The position numbers were made by a program, and so were the translations under genes. Below are positions 7,673 to 16,431 of a DNA stretch of 64,000 nt, piece after piece (position 1 is the stretch's first letter; every line of letters starts with the position of its first letter). A model generated the notes under the pieces. That model was not told the origin of the DNA. It saw only the letters and a program-made list of their open reading frames with translations, and did not search any database. Where the stretch lies: the NCBI RefSeq assembly GCF_004791025.1, contig NZ_SRUO01000003.1:1-64000 (forward strand), in the 5' to 3' direction. Source of the stretch: Mesorhizobium sp. M4B.F.Ca.ET.203.01.1.1. GTDB lineage: Bacteria > Pseudomonadota > Alphaproteobacteria > Rhizobiales > Rhizobiaceae.

Positions 7673-8304
7673 AACGGATTGGTGCGGCGCTCCTCGCCGA
7701 AGCGGCCGCCGGGGCCGTGGCCGCAGATGAAGCCGATGTCGTCGCCGAGCGGCAGAAGCTTGTCCTTGATCGAAGCAATCAGCGCGGCGTGGTCGCCGCC
7801 GGGCAGGTCGGTGCGCCCGATCGAGCCGCGAAACAGCACGTCGCCGACATGGGCGAACTTGGCCGCGCGGTTGAAGTAGACGACGTGGCCCGGCGCATGG
7901 CCAGGGCAATGCAGGACCTCGAAGACATGCTCCCCGAACGAGACCGCCTCGCCCTCGGCGAGGAAGCGGTCCGGCACGCAGTTGCGCACCGCGTCGGTGA
8001 TGCCGAAGCGCTTGGCCTGGTTTTCGAGGTTGGCGAGCAGCGGCCTGTCGGCCTCGTGCGGGCCAATGATATCGACGCCGAGCGCCTCCTTCAGTTCCAT
8101 CGCGCCTCCGGCATGGTCGACATGGCCATGGGTGATCCAGATAGCGCCAGCCCTGATGTCATTGTCCTTCAGCACCGCCAGCACCTTGTCGACATCGCCG
8201 CCGGGGTCGACCACGACTCCCTGTCTGTCGTCCATGTCGAAGAGGATCGTGCAGTTCTGCTGGAAGGGCGTGACCGGCACGATGCCGGCGTTGAGCTGAC
8301 CCAT
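7663..8304 (-). CDS. MBL-fold metallo-hydrolase (glyoxalase II-like)
   Basis: A 213-residue metallo-beta-lactamase-fold enzyme. The metal-binding motif THGHVDHAGG (His59, His61, Asp63, His64) is intact. CPGHAPGHVVY and GDVLFRGSIGRTDLPGGD supply the later ligands, and GHGP the last His. The short form without the glyoxalase II C-terminal domain resembles YcbL-type hydrolases, which act on thioesters such as S-lactoylglutathione. The start ATG 8304 has AAAGGA upstream; a longer reading to 8343 lacks an RBS. The stop codon lies in a repeat fragment. Confidence 0.9.
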   Translation of the reverse strand: MGQLNAGIVPVTPFQQNCTILFDMDDRQGVVVDPGGDVDKVLAVLKDNDIRAGAIWITHGHVDHAGGAMELKEALGVDIIGPHEADRPLLANLENQAKRFGITDAVRNCVPDRFLAEGEAVSFGEHVFEVLHCPGHAPGHVVYFNRAAKFAHVGDVLFRGSIGRTDLPGGDHAALIASIKDKLLPLGDDIGFICGHGPGGRFGEERRTNPFLT

Positions 8305-8392
8305 GATTGTCCTTTCGCTGTGTCTGCCCCGATGTAGAGACACATGCGAACGGCGTCCACCGGCAGTGACGATCTCGATGAGCCGAAAACAA

Positions 8393-8414
8393 ATGGGCGG
8401 CCGAAGCCGCCCAT
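8393..8414 (-). terminator. Terminator of the glycine-rich membrane protein gene
   Basis: A perfect nine-base stem, ATGGGCGGC / GCCGCCCAT with a four-base loop, reads on the minus strand into TTGTTTTC. It lies 25 bases after the stop codon of the gene at 8439-8756. Confidence 0.75.
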
Positions 8415-8438
8415 GCGAAAAGCCCGAACCTGGCAGGC

Positions 8439-8756
8439 CTATTTCTTCATCGCATTCAGGACCGCGCCGATGATGCCGGTCAGGATGGCGCCGCCGCCCG
8501 CGCCGCCAACGATGTTTGGAATGTTCAACGCGCTGCCCAATCCGCCTGCCGCCGCGGCAGCCGCCGCCGGATCGATCGTGCCACCGCCGAGCAGGCTGCC
8601 GAGGATCGCCGCGCCGCCGACGCCACCGATGGCACCGCCCAGGATTTTGGGAAGCTGACCCAGCGCCGCTTGCTTCAGCGCCGCGCCCACTGCCTGACCA
8701 CCAATGATACCCGTAATCACCTGAACAACGATCGCAACGAGCGTGTTCGTATCCAT
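8439..8756 (-). CDS. Small hydrophobic Gly/Ala-rich membrane protein, function unknown
   Basis: A 105-residue protein with hydrophobic stretches at about 7-30, 38-58 and 82-100, broken by glycine runs (GGAIGGVGGAAILG) and a run of alanines (about 64-70). It ends in a lysine pair. It should sit in a membrane. No catalytic motif is visible and I do not recognise the family. The start ATG 8756 is preceded by a GGAGGGACTG-like RBS. It has its own terminator (8393-8414), so it is probably a single-gene unit. Confidence 0.75.
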   Translation of the reverse strand: MDTNTLVAIVVQVITGIIGGQAVGAALKQAALGQLPKILGGAIGGVGGAAILGSLLGGGTIDPAAAAAAAGGLGSALNIPNIVGGAGGGAILTGIIGAVLNAMKK

Positions 8757-8846
8757 GTTAACAGTCCCTCCATGACTGCCAGCCTCCTCGGGCCGACGTC
8801 ATCATGAGACGCTGAATTGGCCGAAAGTCAAATGCACTGGGGCTTA

Positions 8847-8876
8847 AATAAAAGGGGCGGCCTGAAAACCGCCCCT
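8847..8876 (-). terminator. Terminator of ilvE
   Basis: The stem AGGGGCGG (8853-8860) / CCGCCCCT (8869-8876) is followed on the minus strand by TTTTATTT. It lies 28 bases after the ilvE stop codon. Confidence 0.85.
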
Positions 8877-8903
8877 GTAAGACAAAAAAGCTGTGACTTA
8901 TCG

Positions 8904-9797
8904 CTATTCTGCGGCGATCGCATGCTTTGGTTGCACTGCAGCAGAATAGTCATTCATCAGCGACTTGGCGATCTCGCCAACCTCGAATCGGTATGGACCG
9001 ATCTCCGAAACCGGCGTCACTTCGGCTGCCGTGCCGGTGAGGAAGCACTGCTCGAAGCCCTCGAGTTCTTCCGGCATGATTGCGCGCTCGATCACCTCCA
9101 GGCCGCGTTCCTTGGCCAGCCCGATCACGGTGCGACGGGTAATGCCGTCGAGGAAGCAGTCGGGCTTCGGCGTATGGATCTTGCCGTCCTTGACGAAGAA
9201 GATGTTGGCGCCGGTCGCCTCGGCGACCTGGCCGCGCCAGTCCAGCATCATGGCGTCGGCATAGCCCTTGGCCTCGGCGGCATGCTTGGACAGCGTGCAG
9301 ATCATGTAGAGGCCGGCGGCCTTCGACTTCGACGGCGCGGTGCGCGGATCGGGCCGGCGCCATTCGGCGAGGTCGAGGCGAATGCCCTTCAGTTTCTGCG
9401 CCGGGTCGAAATAGCTCGGCCACTGCCAGATGGCGATGGCGCAGTTGATGCGGTTGTTCTGCGCCGAAACGCCCATCTGCTCGCTGCCGCGCCAGGCGAT
9501 CGGGCGCACATAGGCGTCCTGGAAGCCCTGCTTCTTCAACAGCGTGCGGCAGGCGTCGTCGAGTTCGGCGACCGTGTAGGGGATCTTGAAGCCGAGCAGG
9601 CGCGCCGATTCATGCAGGCGCTCGGTATGCTCGGTGAGCTTGAAGATCTCGCCGCCATAGGCGCGCTCGCCCTCGAAGACGGCGCTGGCATAGTGCAGGC
9701 CATGGGTCAGCACATGAATCTTGGCGTCGGCCCACGCGACGAACTCGCCGTTCATCCAGATGAAGCCGTCCAGTTGGTCGAAAGGAACGGATGCCAT
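8904..9797 (-). CDS. ilvE: Branched-chain-amino-acid aminotransferase
   Basis: A 297-residue class IV PLP-dependent aminotransferase. Visible features: YASAVFEGERAYGG (substrate loop), AKIHVLTHGLHY, the Lys-bearing SKSKAAGLYMI region, and the C-terminal ECFLTGTAAEVTPV-like PLP phosphate clamp. It interconverts Leu, Ile and Val with their 2-oxo acids in the cytoplasm. The start ATG 9797 has GGGAGG seven bases upstream; the frame stays open 189 bases further but loses family similarity. It is divergent from the MarR-type gene at 10042, with a palindrome between them, and has its own terminator. Confidence 0.93.
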   Translation of the reverse strand: MASVPFDQLDGFIWMNGEFVAWADAKIHVLTHGLHYASAVFEGERAYGGEIFKLTEHTERLHESARLLGFKIPYTVAELDDACRTLLKKQGFQDAYVRPIAWRGSEQMGVSAQNNRINCAIAIWQWPSYFDPAQKLKGIRLDLAEWRRPDPRTAPSKSKAAGLYMICTLSKHAAEAKGYADAMMLDWRGQVAEATGANIFFVKDGKIHTPKPDCFLDGITRRTVIGLAKERGLEVIERAIMPEELEGFEQCFLTGTAAEVTPVSEIGPYRFEVGEIAKSLMNDYSAAVQPKHAIAAE

Positions 9798-9997
9798 GGA
9801 AACCTCCCGCGGGCGAAAGCCCGCACATCGTTGTATCGTGTGTTTCGTGTCGGCCGCGGCACGCGGCCGGGGTCCGAAAGCGTAGGCGGATATCAAAGGT
9901 ATGGCAAACTCAGGAAGTTCCGGAAAAACGGCTCCCCCTTGCCTTTTCGTTCGCAATCCGCCGAAAAGCTTGTCAAAAATTACCATTGCCGGGAAAT

Positions 9998-10018
9998 TAC
10001 GTCAATAGTACTGACATA
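9998..10018. promoter_or_regulatory. Candidate MarR operator between ilvE and the regulator
   Basis: TACGTCA and TGACATA form an inverted repeat (six of seven bases) around a seven-base centre, in an AT-rich patch 23 bases before the start of the MarR-type gene. The position suits autoregulation. It is 200 bases from the ilvE start, so joint control of ilvE is less certain. Confidence 0.5.
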
Positions 10019-10041
10019 ATTCCCCTTCGCATGGAGACAAG

Positions 10042-10575
10042 ATGACGGATCAGAGCAATGCCGCCGGCAAACCGATCAGGACGGCGATCACCGACGAGGA
10101 CGGCATCGACTTCGCCATCATCGAGCTGCTTTTCTTTGCCTATCGCGACTTCACTTCCGATCCGGACCAGATTCTGGCCGACTACGGCTTCGGCCGCGCC
10201 CATCACCGTGTCCTGCATTTCGTCAACCGCAGGCCTGGCCTGACCGTCGCCGAATTGCTCGACGTGCTCAAGATCACCAAGCAGAGCCTGGCGCGCGTGC
10301 TCAAGCAGCTCATCGACACCGACCATATCGTCCAGTTGCAAGGACCGCGCGACCGCCGCCAGCGCGAACTTTACCCGACCGCCAAGGGCCGCGCCCTGGC
10401 CCTGGCGCTGGCGCGGCCACAGTCACGCCGCATCCATGCTGCATTGGAGGATTCCGGTGCCGCCGACCGCGCCTCGATCGAACGTTTCCTGGAAGCGATG
10501 GTCAATCCGGAACTAAGAGCGCAGATCGACATTGTGCCTGCGAAAATATCGGGGAAGAGCCATGGAGACCATTGA
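10042..10575 (+). CDS. MarR family transcriptional regulator
   Basis: A 177-residue winged-helix regulator. The recognition region LTVAELLDVLKITKQSLARV and the wing GPRDRRQRELYPT match MarR proteins. The N terminus has a FFAYRDF dimer helix. No reactive cysteine is present, so it probably senses a ligand rather than a peroxide. The response regulator gene starts 14 bases before its stop codon, so the three genes (marR, regulator, kinase) form one translationally coupled unit. A MarR repressor leading a two-component operon suggests it sets the level of that system. Confidence 0.9.
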   Translation: MTDQSNAAGKPIRTAITDEDGIDFAIIELLFFAYRDFTSDPDQILADYGFGRAHHRVLHFVNRRPGLTVAELLDVLKITKQSLARVLKQLIDTDHIVQLQGPRDRRQRELYPTAKGRALALALARPQSRRIHAALEDSGAADRASIERFLEAMVNPELRAQIDIVPAKISGKSHGDH

Positions 10576-11281
10576 GAGGGTTGATCATCCGACAGTGCCG
10601 GACGATGACGCGCCGCATCTGCTTGTCGTCGATGACGACACCCGTATCCGCAACCTGCTCAAGCAGTACCTGTCCGAAAACGGCTTCCGCGTCACCGTCG
10701 CCGGCAATTCTGGCGAGGCCCGGCGCAAGCTCGCCGGCCTCGATTTCGACCTGCTCGTGCTCGACGTGATGATGCCGGGCGAAACCGGCGTCGACCTCAC
10801 CAAGGCGCTCAGGGCCGAAAAGAACGTGCCGATCCTGATGCTGACCGCGCTGTCCGAAACCGACAGCCGCATCACCGGATTGGAGGCCGGCGCGGACGAC
10901 TATCTGCCGAAGCCGTTCGACCCGCGCGAGCTGATCCTGCGCATCAACAACATCCTGCGCCGCGGCGGCCCGGTGGCGACGCCCAAGGTCGAGCAGCTGG
11001 TGTTCGGCCCCTACACCTTCCAGATCGCCAGGCGCGAGCTGAAGCGTGGCGGCGAGGCGCTGAAGCTGACCGACCGCGAGCAGGAGATCCTGGCGATCTT
11101 TGCCGCGCGCGCCGGCGAGACGATACCGCGCCATGAACTGGTCGGCGACGAGTCGGACGTCGGCGAGCGCACCATCGATGTCCAGATCAACCGGCTGCGC
11201 CGCAAGATCGAGCGCGACCCGTCCAACCCGGTCTGGCTGCAGACGGTGCGCGGTATTGGGTATCGGCTCAGCGTGGAATAG
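10562..11281 (+). CDS. OmpR/PhoB-type response regulator
   Basis: A 239-residue protein. The receiver domain (about 18-135) has acidic residues Asp24-26, phospho-acceptor Asp68 in LVLDVMMPG, and Lys117 in PKPFD. The C-terminal winged helix has LTDREQEILAIF and RTIDVQINRLRRKIE. The start ATG 10562 overlaps the end of the MarR gene. The paired kinase gene follows after 50 bases. The target genes are not known from sequence. Confidence 0.95.
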   Translation: METIERVDHPTVPDDDAPHLLVVDDDTRIRNLLKQYLSENGFRVTVAGNSGEARRKLAGLDFDLLVLDVMMPGETGVDLTKALRAEKNVPILMLTALSETDSRITGLEAGADDYLPKPFDPRELILRINNILRRGGPVATPKVEQLVFGPYTFQIARRELKRGGEALKLTDREQEILAIFAARAGETIPRHELVGDESDVGERTIDVQINRLRRKIERDPSNPVWLQTVRGIGYRLSVE

Positions 11282-11331
11282 ATTATCTGTAAGGCCCTTT
11301 GCTGAACGGCCGTTGACGAGCGGAAGGGCGG

Positions 11332-12747
11332 ATGGCGACCACGCAACTGGAAAGGCCGGGAAATGACGGCTTGAGCGATCGCGCGATGCGAGTGCTGAAA
11401 GCCATGTCGCGCGCCTGGAACCGGTTCTGGCGCCTGGTCGCGCTATACATGCCGAAGCGGCTCTACGCCCGCTCCCTGATCATCGTCATCGCTCCAATGA
11501 TCCTGCTGCAGTCGGTCGTCGCCTTCGTCTTCATGGAACGCCACTGGCAGACCGTGACGCAGCGCCTGTCACAGGCGACCGTGCGCGACATCGCCGCCAT
11601 CATCGACATGATGGAAACCTATCCGCACGATGCCGACTACGCCAACATCATCCGCATCGCCCAGGATCGCATGCAGCTCAAGGTCGACCTTTTGCCGCCC
11701 GATCCGCTGCCGCCGCCCGGACCGAAACCGTTCTTCTCGATCCTCGACGAGATCCTCTCGGCCGAGATCACCCGCCAGATCAACCGGCCGTTCTGGATCG
11801 ACACCGTCGGCAATTCCAACATCGTCGAGGTCCGCGTCCAGCTCGAAGGCAAGGTGCTGCGCGTCTTCGTGCGCCGCAGCCAGGCCTATGCCTCCAACAC
11901 CCACATCTTCCTGATCTGGATGGTCGGCACCTCGCTGGTGCTGCTGATGATCGCCATTCCTTTCCTGCGCAACCAGATCCGGCCGATCCTGACGCTTGCC
12001 GAGGCCGCCGAGAGCTTCGGCAAAGGACGGCCGATGCCGCGGGATTTCCGCCCGCGCGGCGCCGAGGAGGTTCGCCGCGCCGGCTTTGCCTTCATCCAGA
12101 TGCGCGAGCGCATCGAACGCCAGATCGAGCAGCGCACCGCCATGCTGACCGGCGTCAGTCATGACCTCAGGACCATCCTCACCCGCTTCAAGCTGCAGCT
12201 GGCGCTGGCGCCCGGCAAGGCCGAGACCAAGGCGGCGCTCGACCAGGACATCGACGACATGCAGTCGATGCTCGAGGGCTATCTCGCCTTCGCCCGCGGC
12301 GAGGCATCGGAGGACCCCGGCCGTTTCGACCTCGACGCCTATTTCCAGAAACTCGGCGAGGAGGCGGCGCTGCGCAAATGCAAGCTGTCGACCACGCTTG
12401 TCGGCGATCCGCACGTGCATGTGCGTCCGAACGCCTTCGCCCGGCTCTTGTCCAACGTCATCGGCAACGCCTTCCGCTATGCGAGGACCGTGGAGATCAA
12501 CGCCGATCACAGAGGCGGTTCGCTTCAAGTCACCGTCGATGACAACGGGCCGGGCATTCCGCGCGAAAAGCGCGAGGAAGTGTTCAAGCCCTTCCTGCGG
12601 CTCGACGAGGCGCGCAATCTCGACGCCAGCGGGACCGGCCTTGGCCTCTCCATCGCCCGCGATATCGCCCGCAGTCATGGCGGCGACATCATGCTGGAAG
12701 ACAGCCCGCTTGGCGGCCTGCGCGCGGTAATCAAGGTTCCGGCCTAG
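11332..12747 (+). CDS. EnvZ-like sensor histidine kinase
   Basis: A 471-residue membrane kinase with TM1 at about 48-68, a periplasmic domain of about 120 residues containing a proline cluster (PPDPLPPPGPKP), TM2 at about 191-213, then HAMP, the phosphorylation helix with His277, and the ATP-binding domain (NVIGNAFRYA, DNGPGIP, GTGLGLSIA). The start ATG 11332 has GGAAGG seven bases upstream. The H-box reads SHDLRTILTRF: isoleucine replaces the proline normally found five residues after the His. It should phosphorylate the regulator encoded just upstream. The signal is unknown; the EnvZ-like layout suggests an envelope or osmotic cue. Confidence 0.93.
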   Translation: MATTQLERPGNDGLSDRAMRVLKAMSRAWNRFWRLVALYMPKRLYARSLIIVIAPMILLQSVVAFVFMERHWQTVTQRLSQATVRDIAAIIDMMETYPHDADYANIIRIAQDRMQLKVDLLPPDPLPPPGPKPFFSILDEILSAEITRQINRPFWIDTVGNSNIVEVRVQLEGKVLRVFVRRSQAYASNTHIFLIWMVGTSLVLLMIAIPFLRNQIRPILTLAEAAESFGKGRPMPRDFRPRGAEEVRRAGFAFIQMRERIERQIEQRTAMLTGVSHDLRTILTRFKLQLALAPGKAETKAALDQDIDDMQSMLEGYLAFARGEASEDPGRFDLDAYFQKLGEEAALRKCKLSTTLVGDPHVHVRPNAFARLLSNVIGNAFRYARTVEINADHRGGSLQVTVDDNGPGIPREKREEVFKPFLRLDEARNLDASGTGLGLSIARDIARSHGGDIMLEDSPLGGLRAVIKVPA

Positions 12748-12966
12748 CCCGGGGTTTCCAAGCAAGAATTGCCGGCTTCATCCGCTCGTCATGAAACCAT
12801 GGTGAAGAGCGCGCATGAAACGTGTGACTTTAGTTGATTCGGCCCTGCCGCCCCGGTTCGAGCCCGCGCCTTCAAGGGTGCGCTGGAGCGAAGCGCGGGC
12901 TGCCGCCTGGTCTCCGTTCCGGCATCGTATCAAGGCAAAAGACGACCTTTCCAGCAAAGGGCCGCC

Positions 12967-14007
12967 ATGCGCATCGGGATCGCCATGCGTATCCTGATGG
13001 TCACCGACGCCTGGCGTCCGCAAGTCAACGGCGTCGTCCATACGCTGGAGCGGCTCACCGAAACGCTGAAATCCTTCGACGTCGAACTGGATTTCCTGAC
13101 CCCGAACATCTTCCGCACCTTGCCGCTGCCGACCTATCCCGACATCCGCCTCGCGCTGACTACGCCCGGCCACGTCGCGCGCCTGATCGATCGGCGCAAG
13201 GCCGACCACATCCATATCGTCACCGAAGGTCCGCTGGGCATCATGGCCAGGCGCTATTGCCGCAATGCCGGCCGTCCCTTCACCACCAGCTACCACACCC
13301 GCTTTCCCGAATATCTGAGCGCCCGGCTGCCGGTGCCCGAGAGCTGGGCCTATCGCTGGCTGCGCGATTTCCACAATTCCGGTCAGGGCACGCTGGTCGC
13401 CACCCAGTCGCTGGCGGACGATCTTGCCGCGCGCGGCTTCAACAAGCTGAAGCCCTGGACGCGCGGCGTCGATACCGACCATTTCCGGCCGGACAAGCGC
13501 AAGGACATGGGATTTCCCGGTCCGGTCTTCCTCTGCGTCGGCCGCGTCGCGATCGAGAAGAACCTGGGCGCCTTCCTCGACCTCGATTTGCCTGGCAGCA
13601 AGGTCGTCGTCGGCGAAGGGCCGGAGCTGGCGAAGCTCAAGGCACGCTATCCCAACGCCCATTTCCTTGGCCATCGCCCGAATGACGAACTGGCCGAGAT
13701 CTATGCCTCGGCCGACGTCTTCGTCTTCCCCAGCCGCACCGACACCTTCGGCAACGTCATCATCGAGGCGCTGGCCAGCGGTACGCCGGTCGCCGCCTAT
13801 CCGGTCACCGGACCGATCGACATTGTCGGCGACGGCGTCGGCGGCGCGGTCTCCGAAGATTTGCGTGAGGCCGCCCTTGCCGCGCTCCACGTCGACCGCA
13901 ACGAGGCGCGCCAGCGCGCCATGCGCTACAGCTGGACGGCTTGCGCGGAAATGTTCCTCGACACGGTCGAGGAAGCGCTGGGAACGACGCGCAAGCTGGC
14001 GGCCTGA
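12967..14007 (+). CDS. GT4-type glycosyltransferase
   Basis: A 346-residue GT-B-fold enzyme. Residues 7-30 (MRILMVTDAWRPQVNGVV) are the glycine-containing acceptor-side loop. The donor-side domain has RVAIEKNL and the EX7E-type motif PSRTDTFGNVIIEALASGTPVAAY. This group includes mannosyl-, sulfoquinovosyl- and diacylglycerol glucosyltransferases, so a role in glycolipid or surface glycan synthesis is likely. The donor sugar cannot be read from the sequence. Starts at 12967 and 12985 are both possible; AAAGGG favours the first. Confidence 0.88.
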   Translation: MRIGIAMRILMVTDAWRPQVNGVVHTLERLTETLKSFDVELDFLTPNIFRTLPLPTYPDIRLALTTPGHVARLIDRRKADHIHIVTEGPLGIMARRYCRNAGRPFTTSYHTRFPEYLSARLPVPESWAYRWLRDFHNSGQGTLVATQSLADDLAARGFNKLKPWTRGVDTDHFRPDKRKDMGFPGPVFLCVGRVAIEKNLGAFLDLDLPGSKVVVGEGPELAKLKARYPNAHFLGHRPNDELAEIYASADVFVFPSRTDTFGNVIIEALASGTPVAAYPVTGPIDIVGDGVGGAVSEDLREAALAALHVDRNEARQRAMRYSWTACAEMFLDTVEEALGTTRKLAA

Positions 14008-14255
14008 CCGTTGGCAGTTGTGTGGCCTCTTCAATCCCGCCCTCTCGTGCATTTCTCGCAGAAGATCCCGAACATCGACAATTCGCCAAAGTCTTCCGCG
14101 TGAAGTTTTTGAGATGCGCCGAGAGACCGAGCGCCGGCGAGCTTAAATCCCGCGAGCGTGTTCCTTTCGAGACCTTGCGCGACAGTTGATCGCAGTGCAT
14201 TATTCTGCATGTGTAGTTCGCTGCGGGAGCGACGCCGATTTCAACGCTGGACGAA

Positions 14256-15173
14256 TTGCCTGCCGTATCGCCCAAACGTCGCCTCCTGCGCGTCGGCAAG
14301 ACCGTTGCGAGGGTGTTAGGCTATTGCCGGGCGAATGCCTGGCCACTCTTCCTGGCCGCCTGGTTTCCCTGCTTTCTGATGACGCTCTGTCTGGCGGCGC
14401 TTGTCCTTATTCTCTTTGCCGATCCGGAGCAGGTGCCTGCCTGGCTCCTATCGCAAGGCTTTGCCCACGGGACATGGCTTTCCGCGATTGTTGCCGCGCC
14501 GTTCTCGGCGATGGTCTTTGCATTCGTCCTGGATCGCATGGCAAACGCGCCCGAGCGCGGCCATATCGTTGTTCGACGCGGCATTGACCGAGTCAAACGC
14601 TTCGCTATCCCGGGCGTGCGCTTTGAGCTCGGCCAACGGATTCTTCTGGCTGCGTTGCTTCTCGCGGCCGTCCAGCTTCTCTGCGGCTTTGCGGTCGCCG
14701 GCGAGCACAGACTGTTTGTTGCCGGCCTACTGGCCACACATGACCTGCCGCTCAGCCCCGAGGACGTCGCTTCCTGGGCGATGGCGAGGGGAATCTTCAA
14801 CATGCTTGTGGGCGGCTTCATACTTGCTTGGGAATATCTCCTTGTCGGCGATTTTCTCTGGACGGGCTCGTTTGATCCAGTCGGGTGCTGGCGTGCGCTC
14901 GACGGCAATCGTCTGCGTTTCGTCGCCATAATGTTCATCGTTTTCGCAATGGTTGCCATACTCAAATATGGGCTGGGCCTCGCCGTAGGCTTGATCCTGA
15001 TTCCCGCGGACGGCGCGTCGCCTTCCTTGCTGAACCGTATGCTGATGCATTTCGGACTGGCCTGGCCGTTCGACGGCCTCCATCTCGTGCTTTCAGCCGC
15101 AACAGTAGGGACCATTCTCGGCGCGTTTCGGCCAAAAGCGAACGCTTCAGTCCGGCCGGCCGCAGCACCGTGA
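14256..15173 (+). CDS. Multi-pass membrane protein, function unknown
   Basis: About 305 residues with hydrophobic segments near 28-54, 66-88, 126-150, 176-200, 218-246 and 266-288, so five or six membrane passes. No transporter or enzyme motif is recognisable. The start is unclear. The frame opens at 14217 after a TAG. There is no ATG near the front; TTG 14256 has no RBS at proper distance, while GGGAG (14225-14229) sits eight bases before an ATT codon at 14238. I keep TTG 14256 as the conventional choice. It ends about 60 bases from the converging csaA gene. Confidence 0.75.
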   Translation: MPAVSPKRRLLRVGKTVARVLGYCRANAWPLFLAAWFPCFLMTLCLAALVLILFADPEQVPAWLLSQGFAHGTWLSAIVAAPFSAMVFAFVLDRMANAPERGHIVVRRGIDRVKRFAIPGVRFELGQRILLAALLLAAVQLLCGFAVAGEHRLFVAGLLATHDLPLSPEDVASWAMARGIFNMLVGGFILAWEYLLVGDFLWTGSFDPVGCWRALDGNRLRFVAIMFIVFAMVAILKYGLGLAVGLILIPADGASPSLLNRMLMHFGLAWPFDGLHLVLSAATVGTILGAFRPKANASVRPAAAP

Positions 15174-15235
15174 TGGCGCTCGCCGGGGCTCCCTGGCGGC
15201 GCTGTGTGGATTGACTGCAGCCTGCTCGCTAGATC

Positions 15236-15595
15236 TCAGAATAGCCGTCCGCCGTCCGGCACCTTGCGCTCAATGGCGCCGAGCACCACGGCGCCCTCTT
15301 CGTCGGGAAAGCCGAGCGTCAGCACCTCCGACATGAACTTTCCGATCTGGCGCGGCGGGAAATTGACCACGGCGAACACCTGCCGGCCGACAAGCGTCTC
15401 CGGCGCATAGTATTTGGTGATCTGCGCCGATGATTTCTTCACCCCGATCGCAGGGCCGAAATCGATCTTCAGCTTGAATGCCGGCTTGCGCGCCTCGGGG
15501 AAAGGCTCGGCCTCGATGATGGTGCCGGCGCGAATGTCGACTCGGTCGAAATCGGCGAAACTGATCTCGGGCTTGCGCGCGCCACTCGCACTCAT
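15236..15595 (-). CDS. csaA: CsaA-type tRNA-binding domain protein
   Basis: A 119-residue protein consisting of one tRNA-binding OB fold (EMAPII/Trbp111 type): [14 protein letters not shown] at the front, then [11 protein letters not shown], and the strand [21 protein letters not shown]. CsaA forms dimers and has been described as a secretion-related chaperone and tRNA binder. The start ATG 15595 fits the family length (about 110-120). The ybjN gene lies 18 bases upstream on the same strand, so the two are probably one operon. Confidence 0.9.
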   Translation of the reverse strand: MSASGARKPEISFADFDRVDIRAGTIIEAEPFPEARKPAFKLKIDFGPAIGVKKSSAQITKYYAPETLVGRQVFAVVNFPPRQIGKFMSEVLTLGFPDEEGAVVLGAIERKVPDGGRLF

Positions 15596-15613
15596 CTTGG
15601 ATCCTGATCCGGC

Positions 15614-16114
15614 TCAGGCGGTGCCGTAGGTCTCGAACAGCACGCCGGCAAGCGCGTCCTTGGCCGAGGTCCCCGACCAGACGACGAACTGGAAGGCCTG
15701 GAAATAGCATTCGCAGGCCTCGAGAGCCGACGACAGCAGCACCTCGACCTGCTGGCTCGACGGCTCGACCCCGCCGGCAAGCAGTAGCGACTGGCGGAAC
15801 ATGATCGCGCCTTCCTGCTCCCACAGGTCGAAATGGCCGAACAGCATCTGTTCGTTGATCAGCGACAAGAGCCGCATCACCTCCAGCGCGCGCGTCTCGG
15901 GCACCTTGATGTCGAAGGCGCAGGCCAGATGCAGCGCCTCGAAATCCTCCATCCAGGAGAAGGAGACATGATAGTCGGTCCAACTGCCCGCCACCGAAAT
16001 CGAAATCTCATCGTCGCCGGCACGCTCGAACGACCAGTCATTGTTGTGGGCCACCTGCTCGATGACATCCACCGGGTGGATTTCGCGGGAGAATTCGAGT
16101 TCGAGAAGTTCCAT
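15614..16114 (-). CDS. YbjN domain-containing protein
   Basis: A 166-residue soluble protein with the YbjN fold (type III chaperone-like): VDVIEQVAHNNDWSFERAGDDEI, then a central W-DYHVSFSWM-D-EALHLACAF block, and INEQMLFGHFDLW. YbjN proteins are linked to stress responses in enterobacteria, but no biochemical activity is established. The ATG at 16114 begins MELLELEFS. csaA follows directly. Confidence 0.88.
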   Translation of the reverse strand: MELLELEFSREIHPVDVIEQVAHNNDWSFERAGDDEISISVAGSWTDYHVSFSWMEDFEALHLACAFDIKVPETRALEVMRLLSLINEQMLFGHFDLWEQEGAIMFRQSLLLAGGVEPSSQQVEVLLSSALEACECYFQAFQFVVWSGTSAKDALAGVLFETYGTA

Positions 16115-16431
16115 GGATGCTTCCTGTGTTCAGGGGAGCGCCACACGCTCCGCGGGGCACACACGACGAACAATCTTGTCTAGAACTCGGACGGCCAGGA
16201 ACTTCGTCAAACGCAAAGACCCCAGACCGGACCCCACCGCCCGGCGCATGACCCTGCTTCGAATCATGCAACAAATTCAGTCTATTGATCGGGAGTCGCG
16301 TGACCAGCCCAATTTTTCGCAGTGCGTCATTCGCATGTGGAAAGGCGCTGTCACGATGATTCATGCAATGCCGGTAAGCGATTCACGGCAAAGCGCTTTT
16401 TCGGATTGTGCTTTGTGGAAAAGTTTAACGA
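16115..16431. other. 317-base gap with no gene found
   Basis: This lies between two minus-strand genes and must hold the ybjN promoter. It has somewhat lower GC around 16255-16440 (for example GCAACAAATTCAGTC, AACGATTATTTTTTCG). I see no convincing terminator or open frame. Confidence 0.4.

Noticed and set aside
8817-10019. Open frame of 400 codons on the plus strand
   Set aside because: It is opposite ilvE and crosses the ilvE terminator and promoter region. The translation is low in motifs.
10562-12747. Naming the first two-component system after a known pair such as CenK/CenR or PetR
   Set aside because: Domain layout fits many OmpR/EnvZ-type pairs and I have no decisive sequence signature, so I left the genes unnamed.
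12815-12997. 60-codon frame before the glycosyltransferase gene
   Set aside because: It overlaps the glycosyltransferase start region, has no RBS, and no recognisable content.
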